DNA of 64,000 nt from NCBI GenBank assembly GCA_024364735.1, contig JAGFNQ010000197.1, forward strand, positions 215,902 to 279,901, given 5' to 3'. The notes under the pieces were generated by a model. The model searched no databases. It had not been told where the DNA came from and worked only from the letters and a program-made list of their open reading frames with translations. Below are positions 23,095 to 35,638 of the stretch, piece by piece. Both the position numbers and the translations under genes were made by a program. Origin of the DNA: Boesenbergia rotunda. Taxonomy: Eukaryota; Streptophyta; Magnoliopsida; Zingiberales; Zingiberaceae. Every line of letters starts with the position of its first letter. Positions within the stretch are counted from its first letter, which is position 1.

Positions 23095-26000
23095 ATGGTG
23101 GACTTTCAGAGCTCTACCCATCGTTCAAGGTGGATTTTTTCACTTGAAGAGCTGGTAATTCACCTTTTGTACTTCTTTTTCTTCAGATTATGTTTTTCGT
23201 GCATCATGATTGAGTTTACAGGGTAGTCCATCTCTTTGATGCCAAACGAGCAGCCTTTGTTAAATATATTAAACTTGTATTTGATTCTCTTATGGATAAC
23301 TCCTGAGCTTAGCAAGTTATTATACTTTTCCCGTGTTTGTTGACACTGTAATAGAACTTGGGTTTTCCTTATTAATTATATTCTTGCCTCTGGGTTCTTC
23401 CTGCAGCTTGAAAAGCATAAGAATGCAAACCAAAGGGCCTCAAAGCTGCTTGAACAGGTTCTTTTCAGTTAGAGTTGTAGAAATTATACCGAAGGCAGAT
23501 TTTCGTTGTGACATAGATTGTCCATATTACATTGCCAGTTTTTTTTTTTTATTTGACTATGAGCCTATGCTCTGCCTTGTTTATCATTTTTCAAGTGATC
23601 GTCCCTTTTTGGCTTCTTTACATAACCTTTCATGCTCATCGCCATCGGTAGTATTTTGTGAGATGAACATGGCATTCAATATTTGTATGTATCACTCAAC
23701 TTCCATGCAGTTTGGGATCACACGGCTGGAAGTTCATGTTGATGGGTCTGTCTCCTACCCTGAACCTATATTCGACGAAAAAGATAATGGTAATGAAACA
23801 GCAATTTCTGGATGTCTTGATCTAGCTTCTATATAGCTATTTTGTGTCTTCATAACCCTTTTTTGCTGTTGATCATTTGATCTTTATTTTATGATGCTGC
23901 TTCTATCATTTTCGGTTAGCTGAGAAGTCCATTCCCAAGTCTCTTAATTGTGAAGAGGAGCAGCATATGCGGATCTTCTATGAGCAAAAAATTCAAGAAG
24001 TGTGTCAAGCATTTAAGTTTCCCCATAAGATTCAGGTGATTGTTTTTCATAGTTTTTTGCAGCAAGGAATTGGTGAAAGAGAAGATTTTCCTTCTAAGCC
24101 TTTTTGCCTTGCAGGCAACCGCAATTATCTACTTCAAAAGATTTTATTTGCAGTGGTCTGTCATGGAGCATCACCCGAAACATATAATGTGAGATCCCTG
24201 CTGCAGTATTCATTGATAACTTGTCATATATTCTCATATTATCTTATATATGCAAAGTTTGGCTGATAATTCTGACTAGTTTGAGAAGGGATTCTATTCT
24301 TAATATTGAACACTTTATTCCCAATATCTAGAAGTTTTAGTATTTTTCGATTTTGTCTCTTGTTTCTGTTGGCATATATGCAAACTTTGGTTGCTAACTC
24401 TGTCCTAGCTGTTTATTATTATGATCATTATTTTGGATAAATCGAAAAGGTAAGATCAAGAGAATTTTTCCTGAAAATACTGATTTTAGGAAGTGGGTAG
24501 CAACATGTTGATAGCTACAACAAATAGATGTCAGTCTTGATGCGTTCAATTTTGTTGTGCTAAGTTGTTAATTCTATTTTTTTGGCAGTTAATTTTTCCT
24601 GTTTGAACAGGTTAACTTGCATATATGCTTCATGTAAAGTGGAAGAAAATCATGTTTCTGCTGAAGAGCTTGGGAAGGGAATTCAGCAGGATCATCAGAT
24701 TATCCTCAATAATGAAATGGTTGTTTATCAGGTATGTTTCAATGTGTATTCCACATACTTTTTTTGCTTTGTTTATGTCTTATTCCTTCTTCTATTTGCA
24801 ATTTTCAGAGTCTTGGCTTTGATTTAATTGTTTACTCTCCATACCGCTCAATTGAAGGTTTTCTCGAGGACATGCAGGTGATTTGTTCTATTTGAGATAG
24901 TACTTTTAAAATCCATTTGTTGGGTAAGTGGTCTCAGCTACTTTGGACATTGCAGTTTATTGGGTACTTATCTTTTCATGTCTTAATTTTAATGCATTAT
25001 TGATACCACCTATCATGTCGATATCGAATGACTAATTACCTTTTTTATTTTAAGGATTTTTTTCAAGCAAGAGATGAACAAGAGAAGTTTCAGGTGCTTT
25101 CCTTTGTTTCCAACTATCAAATTAATATGTTTTTTTTAATATTGCTTTGCATATTTGAATCCTTTTATTAGTATTTTCATGGTTTTTACCCTAGTTCCAA
25201 TAGTATGATATACCTTGTGATCTTAAATTACCTAGCATAACTAACACCAACCTTCCCTACAATCTTTTTTCATAATTATAGCATTTCACTTTGTTTAATA
25301 AATCTTTTTCACTTCTTTGTTGCATGAGTCATATCGTTAACCTCTGCTCACTGTTCTTAGTTGGAAAAGAAGCAAAAACTCCAATAATTTTTTCTACCAT
25401 ATTTCTACATGTTAATCTCCTATAACTTTTAAAATTGATAATGCCATGAATCTAAGTCATGGAGGTTATAGACCTTGCCAACGTTTTATTGGTATCAATT
25501 TTGTTCGTAGATTTACTTGATATTGCTTAGCTTTAATTATTTGCTCTTTAGATGCTGAAAACATATCATCATTCATTGCAATATTATTTTGGTCACTAAA
25601 ACACACCAATTATATATCATCGAATTGGCTGAATGTGACAATGCTGTCTTTTATGTTTTTCACCAATACTTTCTGTTGCATTTCAAGGACTTGCTACAAA
25701 CTTCATATTCAGAGGTAGATAGGATGATGTTGACCGATGGACCACTTCTCTATGCTCCTGCGCAGGTGCTTTACTTCATCAAGTGTATTTCACTATTTTT
25801 TTTGTCCCAAAGTGAGTAGCTGCTACTTTGTTTCGAATACATTCACCTATAAATTGGACCGTCACTACCTGATCCTGATCAGAAAATTGTTGACATGACT
25901 CGACTAGATTAATGTCTCAAAAGTCTTAAGCCTAGATTAATCAAAATATACTCATCTATGCCTTACGAGCTTCTGTGACTAGTCCACTACTTAAAATGTG

Positions 26001-27184
26001 GAACTAAACTACCATCATAAGATGTACACTCGAGGGCTAAATTTGCAGTGTGATTCCCATCTCACTAAACCCAAAGATCTATTTTCATACCATGTGCCAA
26101 CCTGACCAAAATGAGAAATTTGACCACTTATTGATTTGGGACCTTCATTTGGTCTTTTAATCCCCTGTTCCCCACACGACGCCACATCTCTTCCGGGTGA
26201 TGAAAGACCTACTGAAATCCTATAGGCCTAGAATCCTAGCCTAAAGTGCTAAAACTCAGATTCCTAAGCCTTATACAGCCCCCTTTTGTTAGCCCACAAC
26301 TTCCTTGTGGGACTGAAGTGGGATACTATAAGCAAAACAGACTGAGAAAATGTTCATGTTCGATTATTTATGTAATTTTCTGCACTAGTTCCAACTTTTT
26401 TTTTTCCATTTTCCTTTGACATTTAACAGGTTGCATAATCGTTTGCATTTTCTACAACATTATTCCTGAGCCCTTTAGTTTGAAAGGACCCATAAGTTAT
26501 AGATAGTGTAATCCTATTGTAATTTCGAGCTATTTGAAATATCTAAAAAATATGTTTTCGGTTACAGTTAGCACTGGCTGCCTTGCGCAGAGCAAATGAG
26601 GTGCTTAGATTCCTTGATTTTGAAAGGTACCTAGATATTTATTTGAACTGTTATCTCGATAAATTGTTCTGTTTATACGAGAAAAGATCTTTTTTTCTTT
26701 TTGGTTCTAGTGGGACTTATATACCATGCTGATGAACATTGCAGATACTTGAATTTCTTAGCCTCTCGCAAACGATCTACCCAATCGACTTCTCAGCTTC
26801 TTGAAACTTTGAATTCAATCGATACATTGGTAATTGTCGTCAAAGTCGAAAAGCATACTTAAACCCCCCTCATTAGCAGGAAATGTTTTGGTTTTTCAAT
26901 GGCGCGTGATTATTATCGTTATTTGTTAACTTCCACTCCTTATCCAGGTTGCTCAACTTAACATACCGACAGCAAAAGACATGAGGCATATTGATCGAAA
27001 ACTGAAGAGCTGTTGGGATCCAAACACAGAAGAGTAATTTCCATAACATAACTCGTCTATCATTTCCATTTTTCGAACTTTTTCCCCTCATCCAAACGTA
27101 TCATGCAGCAATAAGAAGCGAGAAAAAAGATCAAAACACAAGTCAAAAAGAACTGCAAGTGAGATGCAAGGGCTACTGGCATAA
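23095..27184 (+). CDS. CYCH;1: Cyclin H (CAK/TFIIH subunit), 13 coding exons
   Basis: Regulatory partner of CDKD kinases in the CDK-activating complex and TFIIH in the nucleus. Exons: 23095-23154, 23407-23457, 23711-23789, 23920-24035, 24115-24188, 24611-24731, 24809-24877, 25055-25093, 25688-25765, 26568-26626, 26745-26829, 26948-27033, 27109-27184. They join to 330 aa, close to the usual plant length. Visible: N-terminus MVDFQSSTHRSRWIFSLEEL, cyclin box 1 with EEQHMRIFYEQKIQEVC, ATAIIYFKRFYLQW, HHPKHIMLTCIYASCKVEEN, LGFDLIVYSPYRSIEGFLED, the second fold region LLYAPAQLALAALRRANE, and a basic C-terminus (KKREKRSKHKSKR). The start ATG gives the family's N-terminus. All joins are GT-AG and phase-consistent. 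Confidence 0.94.
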
Positions 27185-27881
27185 ATATGTCCTGCTAAAC
27201 TGGCAAAGGTTCGCGCCAGATTGGGAAGTGATCATTGTGGATGCAAGGCTCATACCCTAACAAAGTTCTGTCTATTTCGGCACTGGTATGGTCGATCAAT
27301 GCGATTCTAAATTCGACATTTCATTGTATTTTTGTTGAGACGGACCATTCTATATTTGTGGGTACTCTACATTAATATAACATGAGTCGCTTTTATTGCG
27401 AAACACATTATTTTATATCCTTGTGTAAAAAACTAAAAAAGATGCCTCCTTTATAATCGTATTTTTAAGTTTAAATTGCCTAGTATTTGTTCACAAAAGC
27501 AGGATTCCAATCTCGTGTGTGTCTTTTTTGGAAAACATAAATGTTTATTTCATGAAAATTCACCGAATAACGTAATAATTATGTTTTTTTAGTGCTTTAA
27601 CTGCTTGGATGTATAATACGTAATTGTTGCTGATTAAATAAATAATTAAGGTGCGGTCGGGGCGTCTGGAAGCACGCCCATTGATTTATTTTTTAAACAC
27701 TAGGTGCCTAAATTGATTGATTTATTTTTTAAACACTTTGCCCCTAGTAGGGTTCAGATTTTCGAATTGTGTTATAGTATTCATGTTAAATTTTTTTTTA
27801 ATGATTTGATCTCTAGAGTTCAAGCTTCTCAATTAGATTATAGCATTCAAGTAAAAAAAATTAAAAATAAAATTTTTTAGG
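27185..27881. other. CYCH 3' flank, no gene seen
   Basis: Probable 3' UTR to about 27440, then AT-rich spacer. A short direct repeat, TTGATTTATTTTTTAAACAC, occurs at about 27681 and 27718. Nothing else supported. Confidence 0.6.
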
Positions 27882-28905
27882 TGTTACCGATGAAGATCGG
27901 ATGCCGGCTAGAGGGGAGGGAGTGAATAGCTTTTCATCCAATTCGATGTTTCTTCTTACAAGTGTTAGCCAAGTGGAAGCGCAAACTAAGTAATTAGAAA
28001 TAATGTTAATATTTTACCGTTTACGCGGTTTAGAGATTGCTTGTTCATATTCCACGGTGTGTCCTTGAGGTGGACGAACCCTTAATCCTTCGGTGGATCA
28101 ATCCTCGACAATCTCCTGCTAGAACTTTCTCCTTCTTGGAGGAGAACAACCTCTCACAATCTTCTCTTCCTCTTTACAAGATTGAAGCTATAGTTTGAGG
28201 AAGAAAGTAGGCTTGGGAGCTTCAGCACTTGAGCAAGAGAGTATTTTACATAACACAGCTAACTCTTCTCAAGTCCCAAGCTCCTCTTTAAATAGAGGAG
28301 AGAGCTATTAACAAAACAGTTCAACCTTAACACCAATCGACTAATGCCAACTCCAGTCGATTGGTGCTCAGCCAACGACTACTTTTCGAATATACCAGTC
28401 GACCGGTGATTAAACCAGTCGACTGCTGCACCCTGTTAGACCCAACAAAAAGATCAGTCGAGTGCCATCCAGGCCAGTCGACTGATGTCGCTGTTTGCAC
28501 CTTACAGAAAGTTTAGTCGACTGGTTCCCACACCAGTTGACTGACACAGTTATACTCTCACACTCATCCTCTTCGGAGTCGCCCTTTGAAGCCCTCTTCC
28601 TTCTGCTCTCGTCCCTCGGATGCATCCAAACCCTCGACTCACCCCGATGTCATCCTTCATGTATGCCTTGGAGTCTGCTTCCCTTGGCTCCACTCCGTTG
28701 CTCCTTGTCCTGCGATCCCTCGGATGCACCATCCTTCACTGGCTCAAGGACCCGAGCACTTAGGATGAGACCTCCCATGTGTGTTCCACCAAGTCCTGCA
28801 TGACTTAAACACACATCAAACCAATATGAAATCATAATTGAAACCTATTGACGCAGATCAAAACCTATGATCTATCCGATCAAACCTGGGTTGATTGCAC
28901 TAATA
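27882..28905 (-). mobile_element. Antisense Copia LTR (same family as 38732-39761)
   Basis: Reverse-complement relative of the LTR at 38732-39761. Shared blocks include TGATCCACCGAAGGAT, TTCTCC with GAAGGAG, GGCTAGAGGGG at the left end, and TAGATCATAGGTTTTGAT near the right end. It contains GTCGACTGG-type palindromes (about 28330-28545). Terminal bases have decayed (TG..TA). As an antisense element this is its 3' LTR. Its internal DNA is to the right and is split by the 29292-38222 insertion. Confidence 0.8.
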
Positions 28906-29291
28906 ATCTCTTTCTTTTTGATCTGTGACAATATGTTTAAGTTAGACACAAAAATAACAATTTAGAAATTACAAAGCATAATATTATATGAAGCATTAAA
29001 AGTATCCAAGCTCCCCCTTACCTATGCTTTATCACATGATTTTCAAATTTTACACAAACATGAAAAAATAAGTTAAATTCTAACTTAAACTCTTCAATTC
29101 TCCCCCTTTAACGCCATCAAAAAGATTGTACTAATCAATGTTAACCTATGGTATCAACTGAAAATCAAGTTTTAAATTCCAAAAAGCAGAAATCAGAAAA
29201 CTCAGGTACCAGTCGACTGAGACAAATATCAGTCGACTGGTGTCTTCGAAAAACACTCCCATAGAATTCCCAGTCGATTGGTCCTATACAC
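28906..29291 (-). mobile_element. Internal remnant of the antisense Copia element (left part)
   Basis: Minus-strand purine tracts (complements of CTCCCCCTTA and TCTCCCCCTTTA) and CAGTCGACTGG palindromes are consistent with the pre-LTR region of a Sirevirus-type element. It continues at 38228-38731 after the nested insertion. The target site TACAC is 29287-29291. No ORF. Confidence 0.6.
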
Positions 29292-31331
29292 TGTTGATGC
29301 AGTCTGACCCTGATTGTTGTTTTGGTGTTGACACCGATTTTAGTTTAGGTTAATAAGATGAGTCTGGATTAAGTCCTGGTCGGGGACTGGGCACGACTCC
29401 CGGTGAGTGAAGCCGGGTTACTGAAACCTCGGTGAGTGAAGCCGGGTGATTGGAAACCTCGGTGAGTGAAGCCGGGTGATTGGAAACCTCGGTGAGTGAA
29501 GCCGGGTCTCGGTGAGTGAAGCCGGGTGATTGGAAATCCAGGTGAGTAAAGCCAGGTCCCGGTGAGTGAAGCCGGGTGATTGGAAACCTGGTGAGTGAAG
29601 CCAGGTCCCTGTGAGTTGAAGCCGGGTGATTGGAAACCTTGGTGAGTGAAGCCAGGTCCTAGCGAGTGAAGCTAGGTTGAATGAAGTCCTGGTGAGTGAA
29701 GTTGGGCACGAAGTCTTGGACCGGGAGACTGAGCAGTGCGTGTACAGTTCGGAGAGGGCACGTGAGCTCGTTCTCTAGGACCAGACTGAGTCAGAGAAGG
29801 CTAGGGAGGCGTTTCTCTGGACTTAAAGCTGATTTGGTCGAAGCTGGATCAGTCTGGTGACCGATCAGGGAGTTGGCACGAACTCCCTGTAGTGGATCGG
29901 TCTGGTGACTGACCCAGTAGTGTCTGACCGTTCTGGTAAACGATCAGGGAGAGAACAGAAAGGTTTCTGTTTGGCCTCTGATCGGTCTGGTGACCGATCA
30001 GGGAGAAGTCGGATGGGTTCACAAAGTTTCTGTGAGGAACATTGATCGGTCAGATTGACCGATCAAACTGTCACAGAATCCTCATCCTGACCGATCAGGA
30101 TGGCTCCTGATCGGTCAGGGAGTGACCTGATCGGTCACCAGACCGATCAGGGCACAACCTGATCGGTTTGGGGATCGATTAGTGCTTTGGCCTGCGAGAG
30201 CTGGAATTCCTCCAGTAAGTGTTGGATCGGTCCGGTGACCGATCCATGATCTGTGATCGGTCAGTGTGACCGATCACAAGAAGTTCGCGATTCCCAGTTT
30301 CTCGCTGTGGACCGATCAGGCTGGGTCCTGATCGGTCAGGACTTACCCTAATCGGTCTGATGACCGATCAGGGTCCTCTCTGATCGGTCTGTGGACCGAT
30401 CAGTAACTGACAACTTTAATTCAAATCCGCTGTCAGACTTCTGATCACGTCTGTTTGCTTCTGTATTTTCTCTGCTACTTACTGATTCCCATTTGATTTC
30501 ATTTGCTAAACTTCTGTTAAGTGTGCAGGTGATGCAGGGATGATTTCAAATAGTGGAGGAGGGTCAACTGAAATCTTTCGGTGCCACAGTTTTGACGTTT
30601 TCCTCTTCTCAGGTCTTCAACGGACGACTGCGCTACTGAGAAGCTGACTGGGGCTCGGCTGAGGAGAGCTCAGGGAGTCCATGAGAGGTAAGTGTAGCTG
30701 GGGCAGTTGCAGATGAGCAGTTCGAAGAAGAGAAGGAGCGCTTGATCTGTTCTTGCAACAACTCTCCATCTCTCTGCGACAACTCTGATTTTGATTCTGC
30801 ACCTTGAAGCATACTCTTGAGCATTCTTTGAAGCTTCTGCAACTTGAGCACCTTGAATCAGAGAAGAGTTTGGCGAGTCATCAGCAAGCAGACACGAAGA
30901 GCGGGGAGCTCTTGCGTGAGAGTTGTGCTGAGTGAGCTCGGTGAAGTGTTTCTTTCTATGTGTTCATTGTGCTCTGTAAGTGTGTTTTGTCTCTGTGCTT
31001 TCATTTCATATCTCTTTGTTGAGACTTGCTGTGGAGAGGTTTCTCCACCGAGAAGGAGGTTCCATTTGATATCCGGATTTTCCGGGGCTTGATCTGTTGA
31101 TGATCAAGGGATCACCCACCTTACGAGCACGCCAAGGAGTAGGGGCAAGTTATCCCCGAACCTTGTATATCCTCGTGTTAGAGTTTTTGGTTTGTTCTTA
31201 ATTTCTGCATCTCTAGTTTTGCTTGTTTGCTTTCGCTGTTGTTAACCTCTAAGTGCAAAAAACCTAAAAGAGCAAGAGATTTTAGTGTTTGGCTACATTC
31301 ACCCCCCTCTCTAGCCATCCAAGCACCAACA
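29292..31331 (+). repeat. 5' LTR of the Sirevirus-like element
   Basis: 2040 bp. Order: conserved start, CGGTGAGTGAAGCCGGG hairpin array (about 29395-29710), GATCGGTC/GACCGATC hairpin array (about 29845-30405), a spacer, then a conserved block at 31027-31165 (GTGGAGAGGTTTCTCCAC, CGAGAAGGAGG, AGGAGTAGGGGCAAG), and ACCCCCCTCTCTAGCCATCC before the end. It has more array units than the 3' LTR but lacks a segment of about 55 bp present there. Confidence 0.93.
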
Positions 31332-31333
31332 AG

Positions 31334-31345
31334 TAGTATCAGAGC
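31334..31345 (+). promoter_or_regulatory. Primer binding site, initiator tRNA-Met type
   Basis: TAGTATCAGAGC, two bases after the LTR end; one mismatch from TGGTATCAGAGC, complementary to the 3' end of plant initiator tRNA-Met. Confidence 0.85.
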
Positions 31346-31389
31346 TTGGGGCTCTGCTCAAACGGACTAACACCCGAGAGTCAACAAGA

Positions 31390-32691
31390 ATGGCAATGAG
31401 AGAAGGATTTAGCATCACCCGACCTCCCTTCTTCGACGGATCTGATTTTCAGTATTGGAGGTCTCGCATGGAGTACTACCTCAAGACCGATATTGGAATG
31501 TGGTTCTCCGTGAAGGAAGGATTCATCCCTCCAAGAGACGTAGAGGGAAAAGAGTTGGAGTCCTCGCGATGGTCGGCTAAGCAAACTCGGAAAGGAGAAG
31601 CCGATGCGAAAGCCGTGGTCACCTTGCAATGCGGGATGACCAAGGACCAACTAATCAAAGTTGATCCCTTCACAAGCGCAAAGGATCTATGGAACAAGCT
31701 CATTGAGCTTCATGAAGGCACCCGGGACTCAAGGATAGCCAAGAGAGACTTGTTCCTCAACCAGCTCCAAAATCTCTCCATGAAGGAGATTGAAACGGTA
31801 AGTGAACTTCATGGTAGATTCAAGGAGATACTCAACGGTCTCCACTCCATTGATGAAAAGGTCGAGAACCGCGACCTTATAAGGTACGTTCTAAAAGCTT
31901 TTCCAAGGAATGCCTTGTGGTCATTCATGGTGGATGCCTACAAGGTATCCAAGGATTTGTCAATTGTTAAGTTAGAAGATTTATTTTGTGAAATGAAATT
32001 ACTTGAGATCGCTAACCAAAGCCCAAAGGAGAAGGGTGTGGCTTATGTGGCAGACGACAGAAGAAAGCAGAGGAAGGAGAAGGAGGAAAGGGAGGAGGAG
32101 AAGAACACATGTCACATGGCTTTCATGGCACTAGAGGTACCAAATGAAGAAAGTGGTGACGAATCGAGTGACTCCTCAACCGCGGCTTCATCATCTTTGG
32201 ATGATGAAGGGGTAATTTCTCCCGAACTGGATAAATGCTATAGAACAATAGCTTGCTCGACAAACATGCTTAAAAAATCTAAGAATAATGTGAAGGTTTT
32301 AAAATTAGAAATAGAACAATTGAAAACACCTAAAGACCATGATATTGATGACTTGCATGTTAAGATTCTTGAGGATGAAAATAAGGACTTGAAGAGCGAA
32401 GTTGAAAACCTCAAGAATATTCTTGAGAAATTTTCAACTAGCTCCAAAACTTTAGATATGATCCTCAATTCACAAAGAGTGGTTTACAACAAGGCCGGTA
32501 TAGGTTACCGACCTAAAGAACCAACCTTTGTGTCATCAATGTCTAGAACTCGTATTAGACCACCAAATGATTCTAGGGTTCATGGACGTAAGAAGAAAAT
32601 GACTAAGACATGGGTGCCTAAGGCCTTCATTATAGATGCATTAGGCCCCAAATTTTGGGTACCTAAAACCTCTATCTTTCGGGTAGTATAG
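31390..32691 (+). CDS. Copia Gag (UBN2/DUF4219 type), 433 aa
   Basis: Capsid-like polyprotein of the Sirevirus-like element. The N-terminus MAMREGFSITRPPFFDGSDF, followed by YWRSRMEYYL, SAKDLWNKLIELHEGT and ELHGRFKEILNGL, is the usual Copia gag_pre/UBN2 layout. Residues about 215-310 are charged (EKEEREEEK) and Ser/Asp-rich, and 295-350 look coiled-coil. The C-terminus has TWVPK and FWVPK, which in intact elements stand just before protease. No CCHC zinc knuckle is visible, unlike most Copia Gags, so nucleic-acid binding may be lost. The start ATG is 45 bp after the PBS. It is the only intact Gag in the window. Confidence 0.88.
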   Translation: MAMREGFSITRPPFFDGSDFQYWRSRMEYYLKTDIGMWFSVKEGFIPPRDVEGKELESSRWSAKQTRKGEADAKAVVTLQCGMTKDQLIKVDPFTSAKDLWNKLIELHEGTRDSRIAKRDLFLNQLQNLSMKEIETVSELHGRFKEILNGLHSIDEKVENRDLIRYVLKAFPRNALWSFMVDAYKVSKDLSIVKLEDLFCEMKLLEIANQSPKEKGVAYVADDRRKQRKEKEEREEEKNTCHMAFMALEVPNEESGDESSDSSTAASSSLDDEGVISPELDKCYRTIACSTNMLKKSKNNVKVLKLEIEQLKTPKDHDIDDLHVKILEDENKDLKSEVENLKNILEKFSTSSKTLDMILNSQRVVYNKAGIGYRPKEPTFVSSMSRTRIRPPNDSRVHGRKKKMTKTWVPKAFIIDALGPKFWVPKTSIFRVV

Positions 32692-32820
32692 CATTGATTG
32701 AGGGGGAGCATCTATCAACATGGGATGTTGATAGTAGGTGCTCCAAACACCTGATCATGAATGAAAAATTCCCATTAAATTCTATGATCCCCATTATTTT
32801 GGTTTTTGTAATGATATAAG
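32692..32820 (+). pseudogene. Remnant of Copia aspartic protease
   Basis: Just after gag, one frame (about 32719 on) reads TWDVDSRCSKHLIMNEKF, matching the retroelement protease signature whose active site is D-S-G. Here the Gly is Arg and the frame ends at 32820. No further pol motif follows, so pol appears to have been lost from this point. Confidence 0.7.
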
Positions 32821-33159
32821 TCCTTGGCCAGTAATTTTTGAATGAATGAAGATTCTATGATGTTGCTTCCCTGACATAGTCTAGCGTTTTTCTTTGCTAT
32901 GTATGCCATGTTTAATCTTCAGTTTACTTGAAAAGAGAGTAGGTGTAATTTGTTGCTTGTAAATGAGTTTAGGACTTAATGGAGGATTAAACTCTGATAA
33001 TACACTTGTCACGAAGTTGTTAAACTCATAAGGACTCTTGATTCTTGTTAAGGAATCAATTCTAGTCAAGGGAACACCTCCAGGATGATAAACATCCATC
33101 TAATGGTAATAGAATTCGAAAGAACGTCTGATACTGCGATTTCTGAAATCGTATCAAAA

Positions 33160-33610
33160 AATTTCTGATATCTGATCGGTCCGCAGACCGATCAGGAGTT
33201 GGCTGAACGGTCCACAGATCGATCAGTGAGCTCACAGAAGGATCACAAACCTTCTGTTCAATCCCTGATCGATCACCGGACCGATCAGGGGTTGACCTGA
33301 TCGGTCATGAAGACCGATCAAGCAATTCTAGGAAAAACCACAGAAATTCCTCTGTATTGGACCTGATCGGTCCACGAACCGATCTGGAAACCCTCCTGTT
33401 CGGTCCACAGACCGATCAGTGAGGTTCACCAAACCTTCTGTTCGGTCCCTAATCGATCCGCAGACTGATCAGGGACTTCCCTGATCGGTCACCGGACCGA
33501 TCAGGATGCTGCCAGACCGATCAGGTGGAACCCTGATCGGTCTGAGTATCTCTGGATCGAACGGTGATCCGTTCGATCGCATTAACTTCGGTTGGTGGAT
33601 CGGTCCACCA
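33160..33610 (+). repeat. Internal array of GATCGGTC hairpins
   Basis: About ten imperfect inverted repeats, many of the form GATCGGTC + CGCA/CACC/CACA + GACCGATC, placed between the protease remnant and the second gene. They resemble the LTR hairpins but have different loops (CGCA, CACA, CACC, TGAA instead of TGGT). They may be the upstream region of the second gene. Confidence 0.75.
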
Positions 33611-34050
33611 ACCTATTAACTCCATACCCTTACACCTCCAAACCCTAGCCGACCCTCATTCTACGCAAATCGCATTGAGCAATTCCTCTCTTCTTCCCGC
33701 GAGTGCTGCGAGCTCCTCTTCCTTGTCTGCGTGAGTCTCAGTTTACGCTCGACTCCAGCTTTTTCTTCCTGCGCTTCTTCTTCCTGGGCTTCGGTGAGAG
33801 CTCAGCAAGTCCTGTGGGGTTTGTGAGTGCACGAGTCCTCTTCACTGCGAGTTCCTTGTGTGTTCTCTGGAGTTTCTTTGGAGGTCCAGTTCTTGAAGCA
33901 TCGTGTGTATTCTTCTTCCAGCGCAAGTCCTCTGCAAGCTCTTTGTGAGTTTCTGAGCTCCATTCTCTGCGCAGCCTATCTGAAGGGGCCTTCCAAAGTA
34001 TTGAGCGATTTCTCTATTTTCCCCCCTCTCGATCCAACCAATCTCACTCT

Positions 34051-35638
34051 ATGGCACCCAAGTGAGTGTGTTTATCATTTTTGCAGTTATTATCATTTTT
34101 GTGTTTCCTAATGATCTGCTAATCATCATGTTTCACATTGTGGTGTGTTTGCCTTTACCTTGCCGTGCCCTCAAATTTCAATCTCATTGATCTTTTGGTT
34201 GTGTGATTTATTTTTGCCATGATGATCAATTGTTCATTTTACTTAACCTTACTAATTAAACCTAATTTCATCTGATTATTCTGTGTGAACTTCATTTGGT
34301 CATTGTTTTTCTTCACTTGATCAATTCAATACCATGCCCTTAATTTCCTATCTTTTTCTTGTGTCATTGAATGCATGATCAAATCAACCTTCGCTTGATC
34401 ATTTATTTGTTGCCATGATCTTAATTTTGATCAATGCCTTTGTGGTGAACCTCATTTGATTCATTCAACTGTCGTGATTTCCAACCCTTAGGAGATCTTC
34501 CAAGGGCAAAGAACCTGCCGAGGGGACCTCTAGATCAAAAGCCCCCTCTTCATCGGCTAGGGCTCAACCTTCCTCGAGCTCTAGGTTCCCTAATGCCGCC
34601 CTTGAACAAGCCTTCCAAACTCGAACTTTTAAACTTCTCCCGTGTAGATCGATTGATAGGCCTTTCCTATATGAGCATTGTCCCTCTATTAAAGAGGTTC
34701 TTGACTTCTATAACCTTGACTTTTTTCTTTCTCTTGAGAGAACCATCAACCTTGACCTTGTCCTTGTATCAGAATTCTATAACAATCTACAACTGGAACC
34801 ACAAGGGCGTTTAGAATTTACAACTAGGGTAGCCAAGACGAATCTTGATTTTACTTATGATAATTTTTCTGAGTTTCTTCGCGTTCGACGATCGCCAAAT
34901 GTCTGTTCTTTCTACCCTGAGCTCCCAGATCCTTTGCTGCCTCCATTTGAGGGAGTCACCCCCGACTCCATCTATGAGCACTTTTTGGGACACCCTAGGC
35001 CGGATGGCCTCGATGAGTTAGGGTCTGATTTCCCTACTTTTGCTGCCCTCAGATTATCTCCTGTAGATTATATTCTATTCAAGATCATCACCCAATGCAT
35101 TCTGCCAATAACTTCAAAACCCCTTGCTGAGATCCGCCCTTACCATTGCTTGATGCTCTACGGGATGCATCGCCTCCTCGATTTTGATATCACGACATGC
35201 ATTCTCGGTTCCATCATGACCTATAGTCCCAACCGTTGCACAGTCTACATGCCTTTTGGACATGTTATCACTGACTGGCTTCAGTCAGTCGGTGTTGATG
35301 TGTCCAAGGGCAGGACCGTGCCCATGGTTCGGCAGGATTGCCGATTTAGCAGACGTGTGTTTGCTAAGTCTGGCATCATTGTCGGACCTCAGGACCAGGG
35401 CCTTCTATGGAAGGATGGGCGAGGTCTAGGGGAGCTACCTCGGGGCACACACGCACAGGTACCAGCCACTCCGGCTGCACATCAGGAGGCGCCTGCAGCA
35501 GCACATGACAAGTACGAGCCAGATCCTGACCTCCGGTGGCAGGTCGCAGAGCTAGAGCAGACGATCCAGCATGAGCTTCATGTTTCAGAGCTCCGGCGAC
35601 AGGAGATCCGCTCGGAGGTGCAGTCTATCGACCGTTGA
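34051..35638 (+). CDS. Spliced element-borne gene, 'putative plant transposon protein'-like
   Basis: Two exons: 34051-34061 (ATGGCACCCAA) and 34492-35638. The join gives MAPKRSSKGKEPAEGTSRSK, and the frame stays open for 385 aa. Visible: basic Ser-rich N-terminus; a central globular region with PPFEGVTPDSIYEHFLGHPR, LRLSPVDYILFKIITQCILP, IRPYHCLMLYGMHRLLDFDI and YMPFGHVITDWLQSVGVDV; then a Pro/Ala-rich linker and a coiled coil (WQVAELEQTIQHELHVSELR). The layout is like proteins annotated 'putative plant transposon protein domain', found inside many plant LTR elements; their function is unknown. An AAACCCTAGCC leader motif lies upstream at about 33640. The TGA at 35636 may be a nonsense change (next entry). 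I do not assign a biochemical activity. Confidence 0.72.

Noticed and set aside
28495..28803. 102-aa frame in the antisense LTR
   Set aside because: Not conserved in the sister LTR at 38732 and contains only repeat-derived sequence.
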